Below, one piece after another: positions 16,860 through 28,777 of a DNA stretch of 64,000 bases; positions within the stretch are counted from its first letter, which is position 1; each line of letters starts with the position of its first letter. The position numbers and the translations under genes are program-made. A model generated the notes under the pieces. That model saw nothing but the letters and a program-made list of their open reading frames with translations, ran no database searches and was not told where the DNA came from. The stretch spans positions 260,842-324,841 of the forward strand of contig NZ_LT797701.1 in the NCBI RefSeq assembly GCF_900009135.1. The letters run 5' to 3'. Source of the stretch: Planktothrix sp. PCC 11201 (GTDB lineage Bacteria; Cyanobacteriota; Cyanobacteriia; Cyanobacteriales; Microcoleaceae).

Positions 16860-19800
16860 ATGTACCTAACCAAAGAAAAACTTCAACATATCAATACGAT
16901 CGCCCATGAAGGTAAAGTAGTAGTAGTTTCTACCGATACCGACGGCAAAATTTGGTACACCATCAAACAAGACGGCTTTGAAGACAGCTACCTGAACATA
17001 CCCCCTGAGCAAAGAACGGGCTGGGAAGGTTGGCAACAGTTAGAATTACCCAATGAAGATGATGATCAGTCGGTCATCGACCAAGAAACCGCAGAATTAA
17101 CCGATGTGGCTAATGTGGGTAATTTTGTTCTGCGTTCTCGCTACAAAACCTTTGACCAAACGGCGGTGAATCCTGTACAACTGGTTTCAGCTTCGGGTCA
17201 CGTCTATATATTCCGTCAATCTAAAACCAATACCCTCCTGTGCGATCGCTTTGTCTTAGATGGCATGACCAATAAGCTCAATCGTAAGCTAGAAGTCCGG
17301 TTTAAGCGCAGTCGCCAGAAGCACGAAGCCAGTAAAAACATGAAGAAGGGGGCTAGTGGACTCACTAATATTGACACCCTGGACTTCCGTGATATCAACG
17401 GTAACTTTTTCTACGAACCCACCACCGAATTAAGTATAGTCAATAACCTGCAAAACGGTTGGTTTTCCGTTGTCTTAGTTCCCACTATCGAAAATGATGT
17501 CCATCGCTGGCATATTTTTGCCTACAACAGCCAAACTAAGAAAGTGGAATTAACCACACTTTTGATGTCAGAAGAAGGGCTGTTTGATGTGCAAGATTAC
17601 ACCGTTTTTGAAGAATCAAATGATAATCGGATTCCTCGTAGCCTTCCGGGGATTATTAAACGCACTTTAGAGTTAGGAACTCTGACTGTTGTTAACGGTT
17701 TAACCGCTACGAAATACGATGTACAACGGGAACAGCAAACCGAAGACGGGATGCAGTTATTACGCGATAGTACCAAAGTCATGTTAGCTATTCCCACTAA
17801 TACGGGGAATGTAGCCGCGTTCAGTTTCGCGGTGGCTGGAGATGGAACATTATCGCAAATTGCTCCGACCGCTACCGAAAAAATTTGGCGTAATACCGCT
17901 CGTCAAGTGTTATTACCCTTAAACACCTTAGATAACGTCAAAATTATTGGCACAACCACACCCCCTCCCCAGGGACAAATTACTCGTTTAGAACAGGGAG
18001 AAGAAGATGCAGTCAATGTCGTTTCCTCAACGGTGACTAATCTGGATGCCACGAAAATTAACCAAGTTAAAATTAGTGGCACTCGTCATTACAATAGTTT
18101 CCAACAAGGTATCACCAAAATTGATAATAATGTCTTTGAAGTCACTCCCCCAAGTCCAGTATTAGGGAACTGGGAAGTCATCCCCGAAGAACAAACCGGG
18201 TTAATTTTTAATGGTGCAGTTACCGCTTGTGAAACCACCAGTACCGGGAAATTAAGAATTACCGCCTTAAATCACGGTTTAAATACTGGGGAAGGTGTAC
18301 AGGTTGTCGATACCAGAGATTATAACGGCACTTACATTGTCAAGAAAATTGATGATAAAACCTTCAGCCTAGAAGATATTAAATGGCAAACCGGAACCGC
18401 CGTTAACCTGAAAATGCAATCGCAAAAACGGCGAGGTTTGGTGTTAGATGGGGTAGATGATTATGTGCAACTTCCCCCCGAAAGTATGCCCATTGGCAAT
18501 GAAATTACTGTTAGTTTTTGGGCAAAAGGGGGAAATTCTCTACCCAAACAAAATTCGGTTATTTATGCCACTGGTGCTAATAATGAGCGAGTTTTAAACA
18601 TTCATTTCCCTTGGAGCGACGGCACAATTCACTTTGATTGTGGAGGGGATACCAGTGGGTTTGATCGGATATCTAAAGCTGCCCAACCTGCGGAGTATAA
18701 AGATCAATGGGTTCACTGGGCATTTACCAAAAATGCCAAAACCGGAGAAATGAAAGTCTATCGCAATGGCACACTCTGGCATAGTGGGACGGGCTTGAAA
18801 AGAACTCTGCCCAAAACCGCGATCTTACATTTAGGAAAAATTGCCCCAGAGAACAATTTTTACTACGATGGCACGGTGTCGGAACTCTGTATCTGGAAAG
18901 TCGCTCGTACAGAAGCACAGATCCGAGATACCATGTACCTGCAAATGACGGGTAAAGAAGTCGGTTTAATGGGTTACTGGCGATTGGGTGCGGTTGTCGA
19001 AGAAGGGAAAGATCGTCAAGTCCTCGATTTTTCTGTGAATAACAATGATGGCATTGTTTATGGCGGTGCTTATGTGAGTGCGGTGTCCCTATCTCGTAAC
19101 ATACCAGGGACAACAACTCCCGCGTTCAAATACGAAAATGAGGAACTTTTTGCGGTTTCTGAAGGGGCGACTTACACAGAAGAATTTGAGTTTAAAGTCA
19201 CTCCGACAGTAAACCCTAATAATGTTGATGGAGCCAATGGCAAGATTTTTGCGATTACCTACAAAGGCAAAAATAATCGCAGTTCTTTAGACTGGATTAA
19301 TATTACGCCCAGTGCTACCGAATTTATCGATATTGGAGGCGGATGGTATCAAGCTAAATGTCGTTTTGTTGTTCCTGATGGTGTGTCTTTAGTCCGCTCT
19401 TTTGGGATTGGTAATCTCAAAGGCACTTGGACGACTTTAGATATTCGCAAACAAAGCATTCAGTTAATATCTGATGTCATTACCGAAGCCCGATACACCG
19501 ATACAGTTAACTTGACAACTTTGGCGGATAATCAATCATCCTTGGAAGGGAAAGTAACCCTATTAGAAGTCAAAGAGCAACAAGAAGGAAGTTTAATAGT
19601 CGAAAAACGGGATATAGAAAGCAAACTTGCCGCGATTATTGCTCAAGAACAAATTTCCGCCACCCAACTTCCTCAATTAATTAGTGCGAAACAAACGGAA
19701 ATCACAAACCAACAAAGTCTGATCAGTAGTTTACAAAATCAACTGAATCAATGCCAGACGAATTACCAAACTGAAGTTAACAACTTGTTTAACTACTGGT

Positions 19801-22800
19801 GTAAAATTCTCGTTCGAGACTGGGGTGAACAATGGACGGTCTTTTTAGATCGTGACACTAAAATATTACGCGCTAGTGATAAGATCGCTGACCAAGCCAT
19901 TGACTTGAAATTTGAAGCTGTAGCCCCCGGTTACTATCGTATTGTTAGTTCCTACGAGAATCGACTTCTCAAATTTCCTCCCCAACAACAGCCAATTATA
20001 GGGGATCTCAATGCTGACCCTAACTCGGCGATTTACCATTGGAAATTGGAGAAAAATACTGATGGTTACTGGAGTCTTCGGAGTCGGGAAAACAATACTA
20101 TGGTTGCTGACTTTTCCAATGGGAGTTACGACTACCGGATTGTGAGTTGGCCAGCTTATTATTCATGGCGACAAGAGTGGAAAATTGTCAGTCTCGGCCG
20201 AGTCAGCAATAATAATATTGCCAATGCTCAACAAGCTTTGAACAATAAAAGCATTGAGTTACAACGAGCGCAAGAAAAGTTAACTCAGTTGCAAAATGAA
20301 CTGAAAATCCTACAAACCCCTACCACTGACCTCGCGGCACAGAAGACCGCACTGCAAACTCGTCTGCAACAGGTTATCGCTCTAGTTACCGCCATTCAGA
20401 CGGAGATCAACACCTTAAACAATGACTTTCTCAATGCTGTGAGAACAGTTCAGCAAACGCCCCAAACTATGCCCCAAATTGCCAAAGATGCTAAGGGTTT
20501 GGTGACACAAGGAGCATTATTAGGCTTTGTACGTCCAGCTAGTGGACTTAATGCCCTGGAAACCTGCGAAGGCAATGTGCAATTGAGTTACTTTGACAAA
20601 CAAGGACGGATGCGGCGCACTAACTATGATGCCACAGCCGACAGCCTGAATACGGCTTTTGAGCAGTGGATTCCTAACTCTCAACGCCCCTGCTTGAACT
20701 TTAGTAATGACAACAGCGTGGTTAAGTTAAATCAACCCCTGTCTCTGACTCAAGACTGGAGCATTGAAACTTGGTTCTGTTATCCTTTACCCGCAACAGC
20801 AGAATGGAATACTCTGATCCGAGGGCAAAATACAGATCAGCACATTGTCGTCAGTCGTAGCAAAAAGTTAGGGATTTACCTGACCAATGACCCCCTGAAA
20901 CAATACTTCTACGACTGTGGTTTCAGTATGGGAGCATTATCCACAGGTTGGCATCATCTTACCGTTGTTGGTGAAGGAGACACGACCCGCTTCTACATTG
21001 ATGGTAAGGAAGTGGGCGATATCAAAGCTAAAGCCCTATTAGATGCTCAGGTTAATCTCAGTGTTGATCCCAATAATGCCACACTCAAGCAAAAGCTAGA
21101 AGATATCAAACAAGCCATCTTAAAACCCATCGGTGATGTTTATGCGATCGGGAATAATCATCTTTCTCCTCAAAAACCCATTGACTATGGGGTGGTGAAT
21201 TTTGATGGGGTCAATGATTATGTGGCACTTCCGTCTACAAGTATCCCCATCAGCAATGAAATCACGGTTAGTTTTTGGGCAAAAGGGGGAGTTTCCCTCC
21301 CGAAAATGACTTCGATTATTTGTGCCACTAATGCTAGTAATCAGACAGTTTTGAACATCCATTTTCCTTGGAGCGATGGTGTCATTTACTTTGATTGTGG
21401 AGCGGATACCACTGGGGCTGATCGAATCTCCAAAGCTGCCCAAACCACCGAGTATAAAGGGGTATGGGTTCACTGGGCCTTTACCAAAAATGCCACGACC
21501 GGAGAAATGAAAATCTATCGCAATGGCACACTCTGGCATAGTGGGACTGGGATGAAAAAACCTCTGACCAAAGCCGAGATCTGCCATTTAGGAAAATATG
21601 TCAGTGCTAACTATTGCTACGATGGCACGGTGTCGGATTTCCGCATTTGGAATAAAGCTCGTACCGACATAGAAATTCAGGCGGATATGAGACAGCGACT
21701 AACTGGCAAAGAACCGAACTTAGTTGCCTATTATCCCTTGAATAAGATCGAAAGTGGCAAAGTTTTAGACTTAGTGACTAATAATTATGCCACTGTGTTT
21801 GAAGCCACCAATGTTACGGATCAAACCCTCCCTCTCACCCCCATGCCCCAAGGCGAACAATTTGGTAAAGTCGCAGAAGTCCGTATTTGGGGAATAGTTC
21901 TCAGTGATGAGGAAATTGAAGCAAATAGTCGAACTATCCTCAGTGGGAATGAATCAGGATTATTGGCTTACTATCCCCTCAATGAAGCCAACGGAACAGA
22001 AATTCGGGATAATTCAGGTAACGGCAAAAACGGGACGCTGACTAACCCCATTTGGTGGGCTTGTGTGGCTCCCATTGGTGAACTGAGTTATCTCAAACCT
22101 AGTAATCTGGTGACGAAATTTGATGGAGCCAACGGTCACATCTCGTTACCTACGATGAACATTAATTACGCACAAGGATTTAGCCTAGAAGTCTGGGTGC
22201 GTTACAACAGCTTTAAAAATTGGTCGAGAATCGTCGATTTTGGGAATGGAGCTCCTGCAGATAATATTCTCTTGCTTAATCCAGGCACGGGTAATACACT
22301 GCTGTTCCAGATCCATCGGGGAACTTCTCCCCAGAATATACAAGTTGCTGGTTTCCTAGACCTGGGAAAATGGACACACATTGCTGTCACCCAAGATCCT
22401 TCTGGTAATACGAAAATTTACAAGAATGGTCAGTTAGTCCAATCAGGCACTTGTCAACTTCCCAATAGTCTTAACCGCACAATTAATTACATCGGACGGA
22501 GTAACTGGACAGGTGATGCCTATTTTGACGGGCAAATGGCTGAATTTCGCTTGTGGAACAAAGCCCGTACCGAAGTCGAAATTAAGGCGGATTTGAATAA
22601 ACGTCTGACGGGTCAAGAGCCGGGTTTGGCAATCTATTTGCCTTTAGATGGCATAATTTCGACCAACAAAGTCTTAGATTACGTTGGCGCTAATGATGGC
22701 ACTGTCACCGCCGCTACGATCGTCGAAGAAAGTAATACCCCCTGGGGAGGAATTAGCAGTTCTGTGGTGAGTGCAGAATATAGCACCATTGACATCGACC

Positions 22801-24632
22801 CAACGACGGGGCAAAAAACCGCGATGATGCGACGGTTGTTTGCGGCTCCGACTCTCAACGGGGTCAACCTATTATCTGACAAACCCCTGGAAACCTTGGA
22901 ATTAAAATGGATTGGTAATGCCCAATTTGCTCCCACTTTGCTCGGTTATATCGAAGGAGCGCCCCCCGTACCCAGTGAAAACCTCACCTTAGCGGATGAT
23001 TATAACGGTGCAACTTCAGTGGAATTAACCATGACTGAAGATGTGGAGTTTAAGTGGACGCGAAACCAAGAAGCTGGTGGCGGTTCTAAGGCCGAATTGT
23101 TTTTAGGTGGCGATAGCGAAATGGAGATGGGGATGGGAATTATCCAAAAAGTAGGAGGTATGCGTTTCGGTTTCAAAGGTGAGTTAGAGACAACCTACAA
23201 AGCCCAAAACGAAAGTAGTATTACCTCTAGCTCATCCCAGAGTATGACCGATAAACTGGAATTGCGCGGTACATTTGAAGACGATCCCAAATTCCCCCAT
23301 TTAGGCAATCGATTTATTCCCAAAAATATCGGCTATGCGTTGGTGGTTTCAGCATTGGCAGATGTGTTTGTCAGCCGACTGGCTCGCAGTAAGAAAATGG
23401 TGGGCTACCAAGTGCTTCCTGTAGATGGCATTCCCCCAGATGTCAACACCATCACCTTTTTGATGAATCCGGCTTATACGATGAATGGCAGTTTGGATGG
23501 TATGACGGGAAGCTCTGCCACCAGCAATCGCTTCTTTAAGCACGTTCCCGAAATGCGGGCGCAGTATGGTTCTCTCTATCCTGCCAGTTACTATCGTTTG
23601 CAAGAAGCTTACGAAATCAAACGCCAAATCGAAGCGGAGGACAAGCGCAGGGAATCTTACTTCAATAACTTTAATGTGCGCTTTATTGATGAAATTTCTT
23701 TGAATCGGGACATCAACAGTGGCGATGCACCCACCACTATTGGAGTTCAACGGGAAGAAAACAAACCGACTATCGAAGCAACTGCGGAGCAACAAACTGC
23801 ACAGGCTGAAGAATTTAAAGCTCAAACTGGGGCAGCTTCTCAGGAAACCAGTGCCGCTGCCAAGGTTAAACAGGCAGAAATCCAAAGTAAAATTACCGAC
23901 CAGAATAAACAAGTACACGCAATGGCAAGTCTTGAGGGCTGGCAGCAAAACATGGAAAATATCCAAGTTCGCTCTGGGAAACGCAACATTGTCAACACCT
24001 ACGTTTGGGATGCTGACGGTGGACTGCGAACTGAAGCTCAAAGTTTTGCCAATACCGTCGAACATACCATTGGTGGATCGTTTGAGATGACTGCCTCGTT
24101 AGGATTGGAAAAGAAAGGTAGCATTTTTAGTTTGGCTTCAGAATTAACCGCCCAAGTCACCGTTAACCTAACTCAAACCATGAGTAAAACCCAATCTCGC
24201 AGCAAGGGTTTTCAGTTGAATATCGACTTGAGTGGCATGGAAAATAAAGGGGTGACGGACTACAATGATAACCCCATTATTCCAGGGGAAAAGGTTGACC
24301 GTTATCGGTTTATGAGTTTCTATCTCGAATCGAGTACGCAACATTTCCAAGACTTCTTTAATTATGTGGTTGACCCTGAATGGTTACGCAGTAATGATGA
24401 GGAAGCCCGGGCTCTGCGTCAAACTCAAGCCGGAAAACCCAATAAAACCTGGCGGGTGTTGCACCGGGTGACTTATGTGGAACGTCCGGCGCTGATGGGC
24501 TTTGGCCGGGATGTGCGTCAGTTTAAAGTTCGGGATGAAAATGTGGGAATTGGTAAGGTCATTGTTGATGTTGCCAATTTACAACAGAAGGTTGATCAAA
24601 TTCTGGAATGGATTAGCTCACAACCAAAGTAA
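16860..24632 (+). CDS. giant multi-LamG (laminin G/concanavalin-like) protein with ricin-like and beta-rich C-terminal modules
   Basis: The product has 2590 residues and no signal peptide, RTX repeats or membrane anchor. From the N-terminus: a beta-rich region (1-515); LamG-like domain 1 (about 524-711); a jelly-roll-like segment (750-870); coiled coil (880-980); a ricin/beta-trefoil-like segment (about 982-1111) with YYRIVSS and HWKLEKNTDGYWSLRS; a second coiled coil (1116-1200); LamG 2 (from about 1278), interrupted by LamG 3 (1447-1627) and resuming at about 1660-1715; LamG 4 (1749-1934). The C-terminal 600 residues contain two amphipathic Ser/Thr-rich beta stretches (about 2045-2137 and 2396-2457) around an acidic helical linker, ending in a short coiled coil. 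It is probably a carbohydrate-binding protein of unknown delivery route. A toxin-like or surface role is inference. The start has only a weak ribosome site. Confidence 0.7.
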   Translation: MYLTKEKLQHINTIAHEGKVVVVSTDTDGKIWYTIKQDGFEDSYLNIPPEQRTGWEGWQQLELPNEDDDQSVIDQETAELTDVANVGNFVLRSRYKTFDQTAVNPVQLVSASGHVYIFRQSKTNTLLCDRFVLDGMTNKLNRKLEVRFKRSRQKHEASKNMKKGASGLTNIDTLDFRDINGNFFYEPTTELSIVNNLQNGWFSVVLVPTIENDVHRWHIFAYNSQTKKVELTTLLMSEEGLFDVQDYTVFEESNDNRIPRSLPGIIKRTLELGTLTVVNGLTATKYDVQREQQTEDGMQLLRDSTKVMLAIPTNTGNVAAFSFAVAGDGTLSQIAPTATEKIWRNTARQVLLPLNTLDNVKIIGTTTPPPQGQITRLEQGEEDAVNVVSSTVTNLDATKINQVKISGTRHYNSFQQGITKIDNNVFEVTPPSPVLGNWEVIPEEQTGLIFNGAVTACETTSTGKLRITALNHGLNTGEGVQVVDTRDYNGTYIVKKIDDKTFSLEDIKWQTGTAVNLKMQSQKRRGLVLDGVDDYVQLPPESMPIGNEITVSFWAKGGNSLPKQNSVIYATGANNERVLNIHFPWSDGTIHFDCGGDTSGFDRISKAAQPAEYKDQWVHWAFTKNAKTGEMKVYRNGTLWHSGTGLKRTLPKTAILHLGKIAPENNFYYDGTVSELCIWKVARTEAQIRDTMYLQMTGKEVGLMGYWRLGAVVEEGKDRQVLDFSVNNNDGIVYGGAYVSAVSLSRNIPGTTTPAFKYENEELFAVSEGATYTEEFEFKVTPTVNPNNVDGANGKIFAITYKGKNNRSSLDWINITPSATEFIDIGGGWYQAKCRFVVPDGVSLVRSFGIGNLKGTWTTLDIRKQSIQLISDVITEARYTDTVNLTTLADNQSSLEGKVTLLEVKEQQEGSLIVEKRDIESKLAAIIAQEQISATQLPQLISAKQTEITNQQSLISSLQNQLNQCQTNYQTEVNNLFNYWCKILVRDWGEQWTVFLDRDTKILRASDKIADQAIDLKFEAVAPGYYRIVSSYENRLLKFPPQQQPIIGDLNADPNSAIYHWKLEKNTDGYWSLRSRENNTMVADFSNGSYDYRIVSWPAYYSWRQEWKIVSLGRVSNNNIANAQQALNNKSIELQRAQEKLTQLQNELKILQTPTTDLAAQKTALQTRLQQVIALVTAIQTEINTLNNDFLNAVRTVQQTPQTMPQIAKDAKGLVTQGALLGFVRPASGLNALETCEGNVQLSYFDKQGRMRRTNYDATADSLNTAFEQWIPNSQRPCLNFSNDNSVVKLNQPLSLTQDWSIETWFCYPLPATAEWNTLIRGQNTDQHIVVSRSKKLGIYLTNDPLKQYFYDCGFSMGALSTGWHHLTVVGEGDTTRFYIDGKEVGDIKAKALLDAQVNLSVDPNNATLKQKLEDIKQAILKPIGDVYAIGNNHLSPQKPIDYGVVNFDGVNDYVALPSTSIPISNEITVSFWAKGGVSLPKMTSIICATNASNQTVLNIHFPWSDGVIYFDCGADTTGADRISKAAQTTEYKGVWVHWAFTKNATTGEMKIYRNGTLWHSGTGMKKPLTKAEICHLGKYVSANYCYDGTVSDFRIWNKARTDIEIQADMRQRLTGKEPNLVAYYPLNKIESGKVLDLVTNNYATVFEATNVTDQTLPLTPMPQGEQFGKVAEVRIWGIVLSDEEIEANSRTILSGNESGLLAYYPLNEANGTEIRDNSGNGKNGTLTNPIWWACVAPIGELSYLKPSNLVTKFDGANGHISLPTMNINYAQGFSLEVWVRYNSFKNWSRIVDFGNGAPADNILLLNPGTGNTLLFQIHRGTSPQNIQVAGFLDLGKWTHIAVTQDPSGNTKIYKNGQLVQSGTCQLPNSLNRTINYIGRSNWTGDAYFDGQMAEFRLWNKARTEVEIKADLNKRLTGQEPGLAIYLPLDGIISTNKVLDYVGANDGTVTAATIVEESNTPWGGISSSVVSAEYSTIDIDPTTGQKTAMMRRLFAAPTLNGVNLLSDKPLETLELKWIGNAQFAPTLLGYIEGAPPVPSENLTLADDYNGATSVELTMTEDVEFKWTRNQEAGGGSKAELFLGGDSEMEMGMGIIQKVGGMRFGFKGELETTYKAQNESSITSSSSQSMTDKLELRGTFEDDPKFPHLGNRFIPKNIGYALVVSALADVFVSRLARSKKMVGYQVLPVDGIPPDVNTITFLMNPAYTMNGSLDGMTGSSATSNRFFKHVPEMRAQYGSLYPASYYRLQEAYEIKRQIEAEDKRRESYFNNFNVRFIDEISLNRDINSGDAPTTIGVQREENKPTIEATAEQQTAQAEEFKAQTGAASQETSAAAKVKQAEIQSKITDQNKQVHAMASLEGWQQNMENIQVRSGKRNIVNTYVWDADGGLRTEAQSFANTVEHTIGGSFEMTASLGLEKKGSIFSLASELTAQVTVNLTQTMSKTQSRSKGFQLNIDLSGMENKGVTDYNDNPIIPGEKVDRYRFMSFYLESSTQHFQDFFNYVVDPEWLRSNDEEARALRQTQAGKPNKTWRVLHRVTYVERPALMGFGRDVRQFKVRDENVGIGKVIVDVANLQQKVDQILEWISSQPK

Positions 24633-24652
24633 TCAACTAAAGTGAGAAGATG

Positions 24653-24692
24653 GCGATCGCTTGCTAATTTTATCAGGGGCGATCGCTTTTTT
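24653..24692 (+). terminator. terminator built from two HIP1 octamers, after the LamG gene
   Basis: GCGATCGC at 24653-24660 and again at 24679-24686 can pair with each other across an 18-nt loop and are followed by six T residues (24687-24692). The stem is 20 bp past the LamG stop codon and lies between convergent genes. Each octamer is self-complementary, so alternative pairings exist. Confidence 0.6.
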
Positions 24693-24745
24693 ATCAAACA
24701 GGGAAGCCAGAGAACAAAAAAACCTAAATCTAGGTGCTAAACAGC

Positions 24746-26689
<1,944 letters not shown>

Positions 26690-26775
26690 TTCTATCTAGT
26701 TTAACGCTCCGATGGGGAAATTATGGCTGAAGTCGTCAGAATTCAAGAGTTGAGCGACTAGCTAACCATAAATTA

Positions 26776-27942
26776 TTATAAATTTTTAGCAATAATAACC
26801 TGATTTCTGCCATTTTCTTTTGCTTGATAAAGGGCTTGATCAATGGCGATTAATAGGGAATCTAATTTTCCAGTATATTCTTGATTAAACGTTCCTACAC
26901 CCAAACTAATTGTATAGTAAATTAATCTATTATTGGCGGGGTTTTCCTCCACGGTAGCTCGCAGTCTATTCGCCACCAGGAATGATTCCTGAATATCTGT
27001 ATTGGGTAACAAAATTAGAAATTCTTCCCCACCCCAACGACTAAGAATATCTTCTGACCGAAGGTTTTGTTTTAGTATTGTGGTCAGGTGTTGCAAAACC
27101 AAATCACCCCGATCATGGCCATAGGTATCATTAATTAATTTGAAGCGATCAACATCAAGCATAATCAGAGAAAAGGGGATTTTACTTCGATTAAATTTGG
27201 CTATTTCCTGATCTAAACACTGTTGCATTGCCCTACGATTGAATGCGTTTGTCAAAAAATCGAGAGTCGCTAATTGATGAATTTGATGGTACAAACGTTG
27301 ACAAATCATCATAATAAAACCCGCATTTCGCAGGTAGTCAAACAAAAACATAGACCCAAATGTGGTTAGATTAACCACATTTGGGTCTAGTAAGGCTTTT
27401 GTATGAGTTAGGGGAATCATAATAGCTCTAAAGAGCAAAAAAATTATATTAAAAACAAATGAAATGCAAATAAAAATAGATGACGCATAGAGATATCTTT
27501 CTCGGAATTTGATTAAAAAATAAATAGCCCAAAAATAAGCAGTGATAGATGTAAAAATTATACCCATATTTCGGATAATAAAATCATTTTTAATATAGAT
27601 AGAATAAAATTGGATCACTAAGGAGGCAGAGGTTAAAGCAATAAAAAAAAAGGAATTAACTTTTTTATTTAAAAATTGTATAATCCCAATAGTGTAAAGA
27701 ATTTGAGAGGATATAAGCAATAAATTTGACAAAAATTTAAGATTAAATTCAATGAATTGATCAGATATAAAGGGACAAATCGGAATAATCAAAAATCCGA
27801 TTGCTGATAACAAAGTTCCGATAGCATAAATCCCGACCCCTGGATATTTATTGGCTAGAAAAAAGAAGTAAATTAAGGTAATTGATTGTAGAATTAATGA
27901 GGCACTTACCATCACGGACATTGTGGAAATATCAAGACCCAT
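26776..27942 (-). CDS. membrane-anchored GGDEF diguanylate cyclase
   Basis: The first 210 residues contain about seven hydrophobic helices forming a membrane sensor of unrecognised type. Residues about 225-385 form a GGDEF domain with the active-site signature GGEEF near 300, DVDRFKLINDTYGHDRGD upstream and ENGRNQV at the end. It should make cyclic di-GMP from two GTP. There is no clear RxxD inhibitory site immediately before GGEEF (the preceding residues are SEDILSRW). It lies 48 bp downstream of the cyclase-family gene on the same strand. Confidence 0.9.
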   Translation of the reverse strand: MGLDISTMSVMVSASLILQSITLIYFFFLANKYPGVGIYAIGTLLSAIGFLIIPICPFISDQFIEFNLKFLSNLLLISSQILYTIGIIQFLNKKVNSFFFIALTSASLVIQFYSIYIKNDFIIRNMGIIFTSITAYFWAIYFLIKFRERYLYASSIFICISFVFNIIFLLFRAIMIPLTHTKALLDPNVVNLTTFGSMFLFDYLRNAGFIMMICQRLYHQIHQLATLDFLTNAFNRRAMQQCLDQEIAKFNRSKIPFSLIMLDVDRFKLINDTYGHDRGDLVLQHLTTILKQNLRSEDILSRWGGEEFLILLPNTDIQESFLVANRLRATVEENPANNRLIYYTISLGVGTFNQEYTGKLDSLLIAIDQALYQAKENGRNQVIIAKNL

Positions 27943-27990
27943 AAAACAATTCCAAAATTAATAGTTTAAAAAGGTATTTATTAAGACAGC

Positions 27991-28692
27991 TTAAATTAAG
28001 GCTAACACAGAAACAGGTGAACCCGAACCGCCTGTTAATTTTAAAATCCCGATCATTAAGGTAATTTTAGTGGCGGGAAGTTGATCCAGATTGGTCAAGT
28101 TCTCTAAGACAAAACCGTTATTTTTTAAAATCAGTTTATTAGTATTAAAACTATCATCAAAACCCGGATCAATGCCATGGGTATCAATTCCCACTCCCTT
28201 AATATTGCGCTGTTCGATTAAAAATTGAGTTGCTTCACTCCCAAACCCCGGAAAGTGCAGTTTTCCCTCGGTATCAATATTTAAAAAAGCAACGGGATCA
28301 TGCCATTTTTCCTGCCAACCGGTATAAAGTAAAACCATACTATTTTCAGGAATAATATGATACTGTTTCTCCCATAATTCAATATCACTTACCGTTAAAA
28401 TAGCGTCGGGATTTTGACTGGATTTTTCTCTAATATTAATTACCACGGCAGGAAGAATACAAGACTCTGGAGAATAATCATCAATTCCCATTCCATCTTG
28501 ATAAAAACTTTTAGGGGAATTCAAATGAGTTCCACTATGTTCTCCCAGGGAAAACCGCCTTAAATAATATCCCGATGTCGCAAAATCAGCAACCGTTTCT
28601 AACTCCACAACTGGATCACCGGGCCATAAAGGAATATTAGGATGAATTTTATGAGTTAAATCAATAATTCTGCGGTAATTAATCGTTTTCAT
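27991..28692 (-). CDS. cyclase-family protein (kynurenine formamidase-like hydrolase)
   Basis: The 233-residue protein fits the cyclase/arylformamidase family: DLTHKIHPNIPLWPGDP at the N-terminus, EHSGTHLNSPKSF in place of the usual HxGTHxDxPxH metal motif, LLYTGW, and GVGIDTHGIDPG. The Asp-to-Asn change in GTHLN and the absence of the final His of the metal motif are notable and could alter metal binding. Members are Mn/Zn hydrolases acting on formamides or related amide/lactone substrates. The biological substrate here is not assigned. Confidence 0.8.
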   Translation of the reverse strand: MKTINYRRIIDLTHKIHPNIPLWPGDPVVELETVADFATSGYYLRRFSLGEHSGTHLNSPKSFYQDGMGIDDYSPESCILPAVVINIREKSSQNPDAILTVSDIELWEKQYHIIPENSMVLLYTGWQEKWHDPVAFLNIDTEGKLHFPGFGSEATQFLIEQRNIKGVGIDTHGIDPGFDDSFNTNKLILKNNGFVLENLTNLDQLPATKITLMIGILKLTGGSGSPVSVLALI

Positions 28693-28705
28693 GGTTATAA
28701 TTATC

Positions 28706-28726
28706 CAACCCGTGAGGGGCGGGTTG
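28706..28726. repeat. hairpin CAACCCG/CGGGTTG between glycosyltransferase and cyclase genes
   Basis: Perfect 7-bp arms surround a 7-nt G/C-rich loop. Read on the plus strand, a T6 run follows a few bases later, but no plus-strand gene precedes it. On the minus strand it follows the glycosyltransferase gene without a T-run. Role uncertain. Confidence 0.35.
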
Positions 28727-28777
28727 AGAGATATTTTTTGTGCATATTAATAGGATAACTCGAACCCGCTCCTACTA

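Noticed and set aside
18724-19116. 130-codon minus-strand ORF
   Set aside because: It is antisense to LamG domain 1, and an equivalent shadow appears opposite the duplicated LamG domain 3 (21120-21587), as expected from the duplication.
23349-24065. 238-codon minus-strand ORF
   Set aside because: It is a shadow of the giant LamG gene in another frame, rich in Phe/Leu/Cys/His without family pattern.
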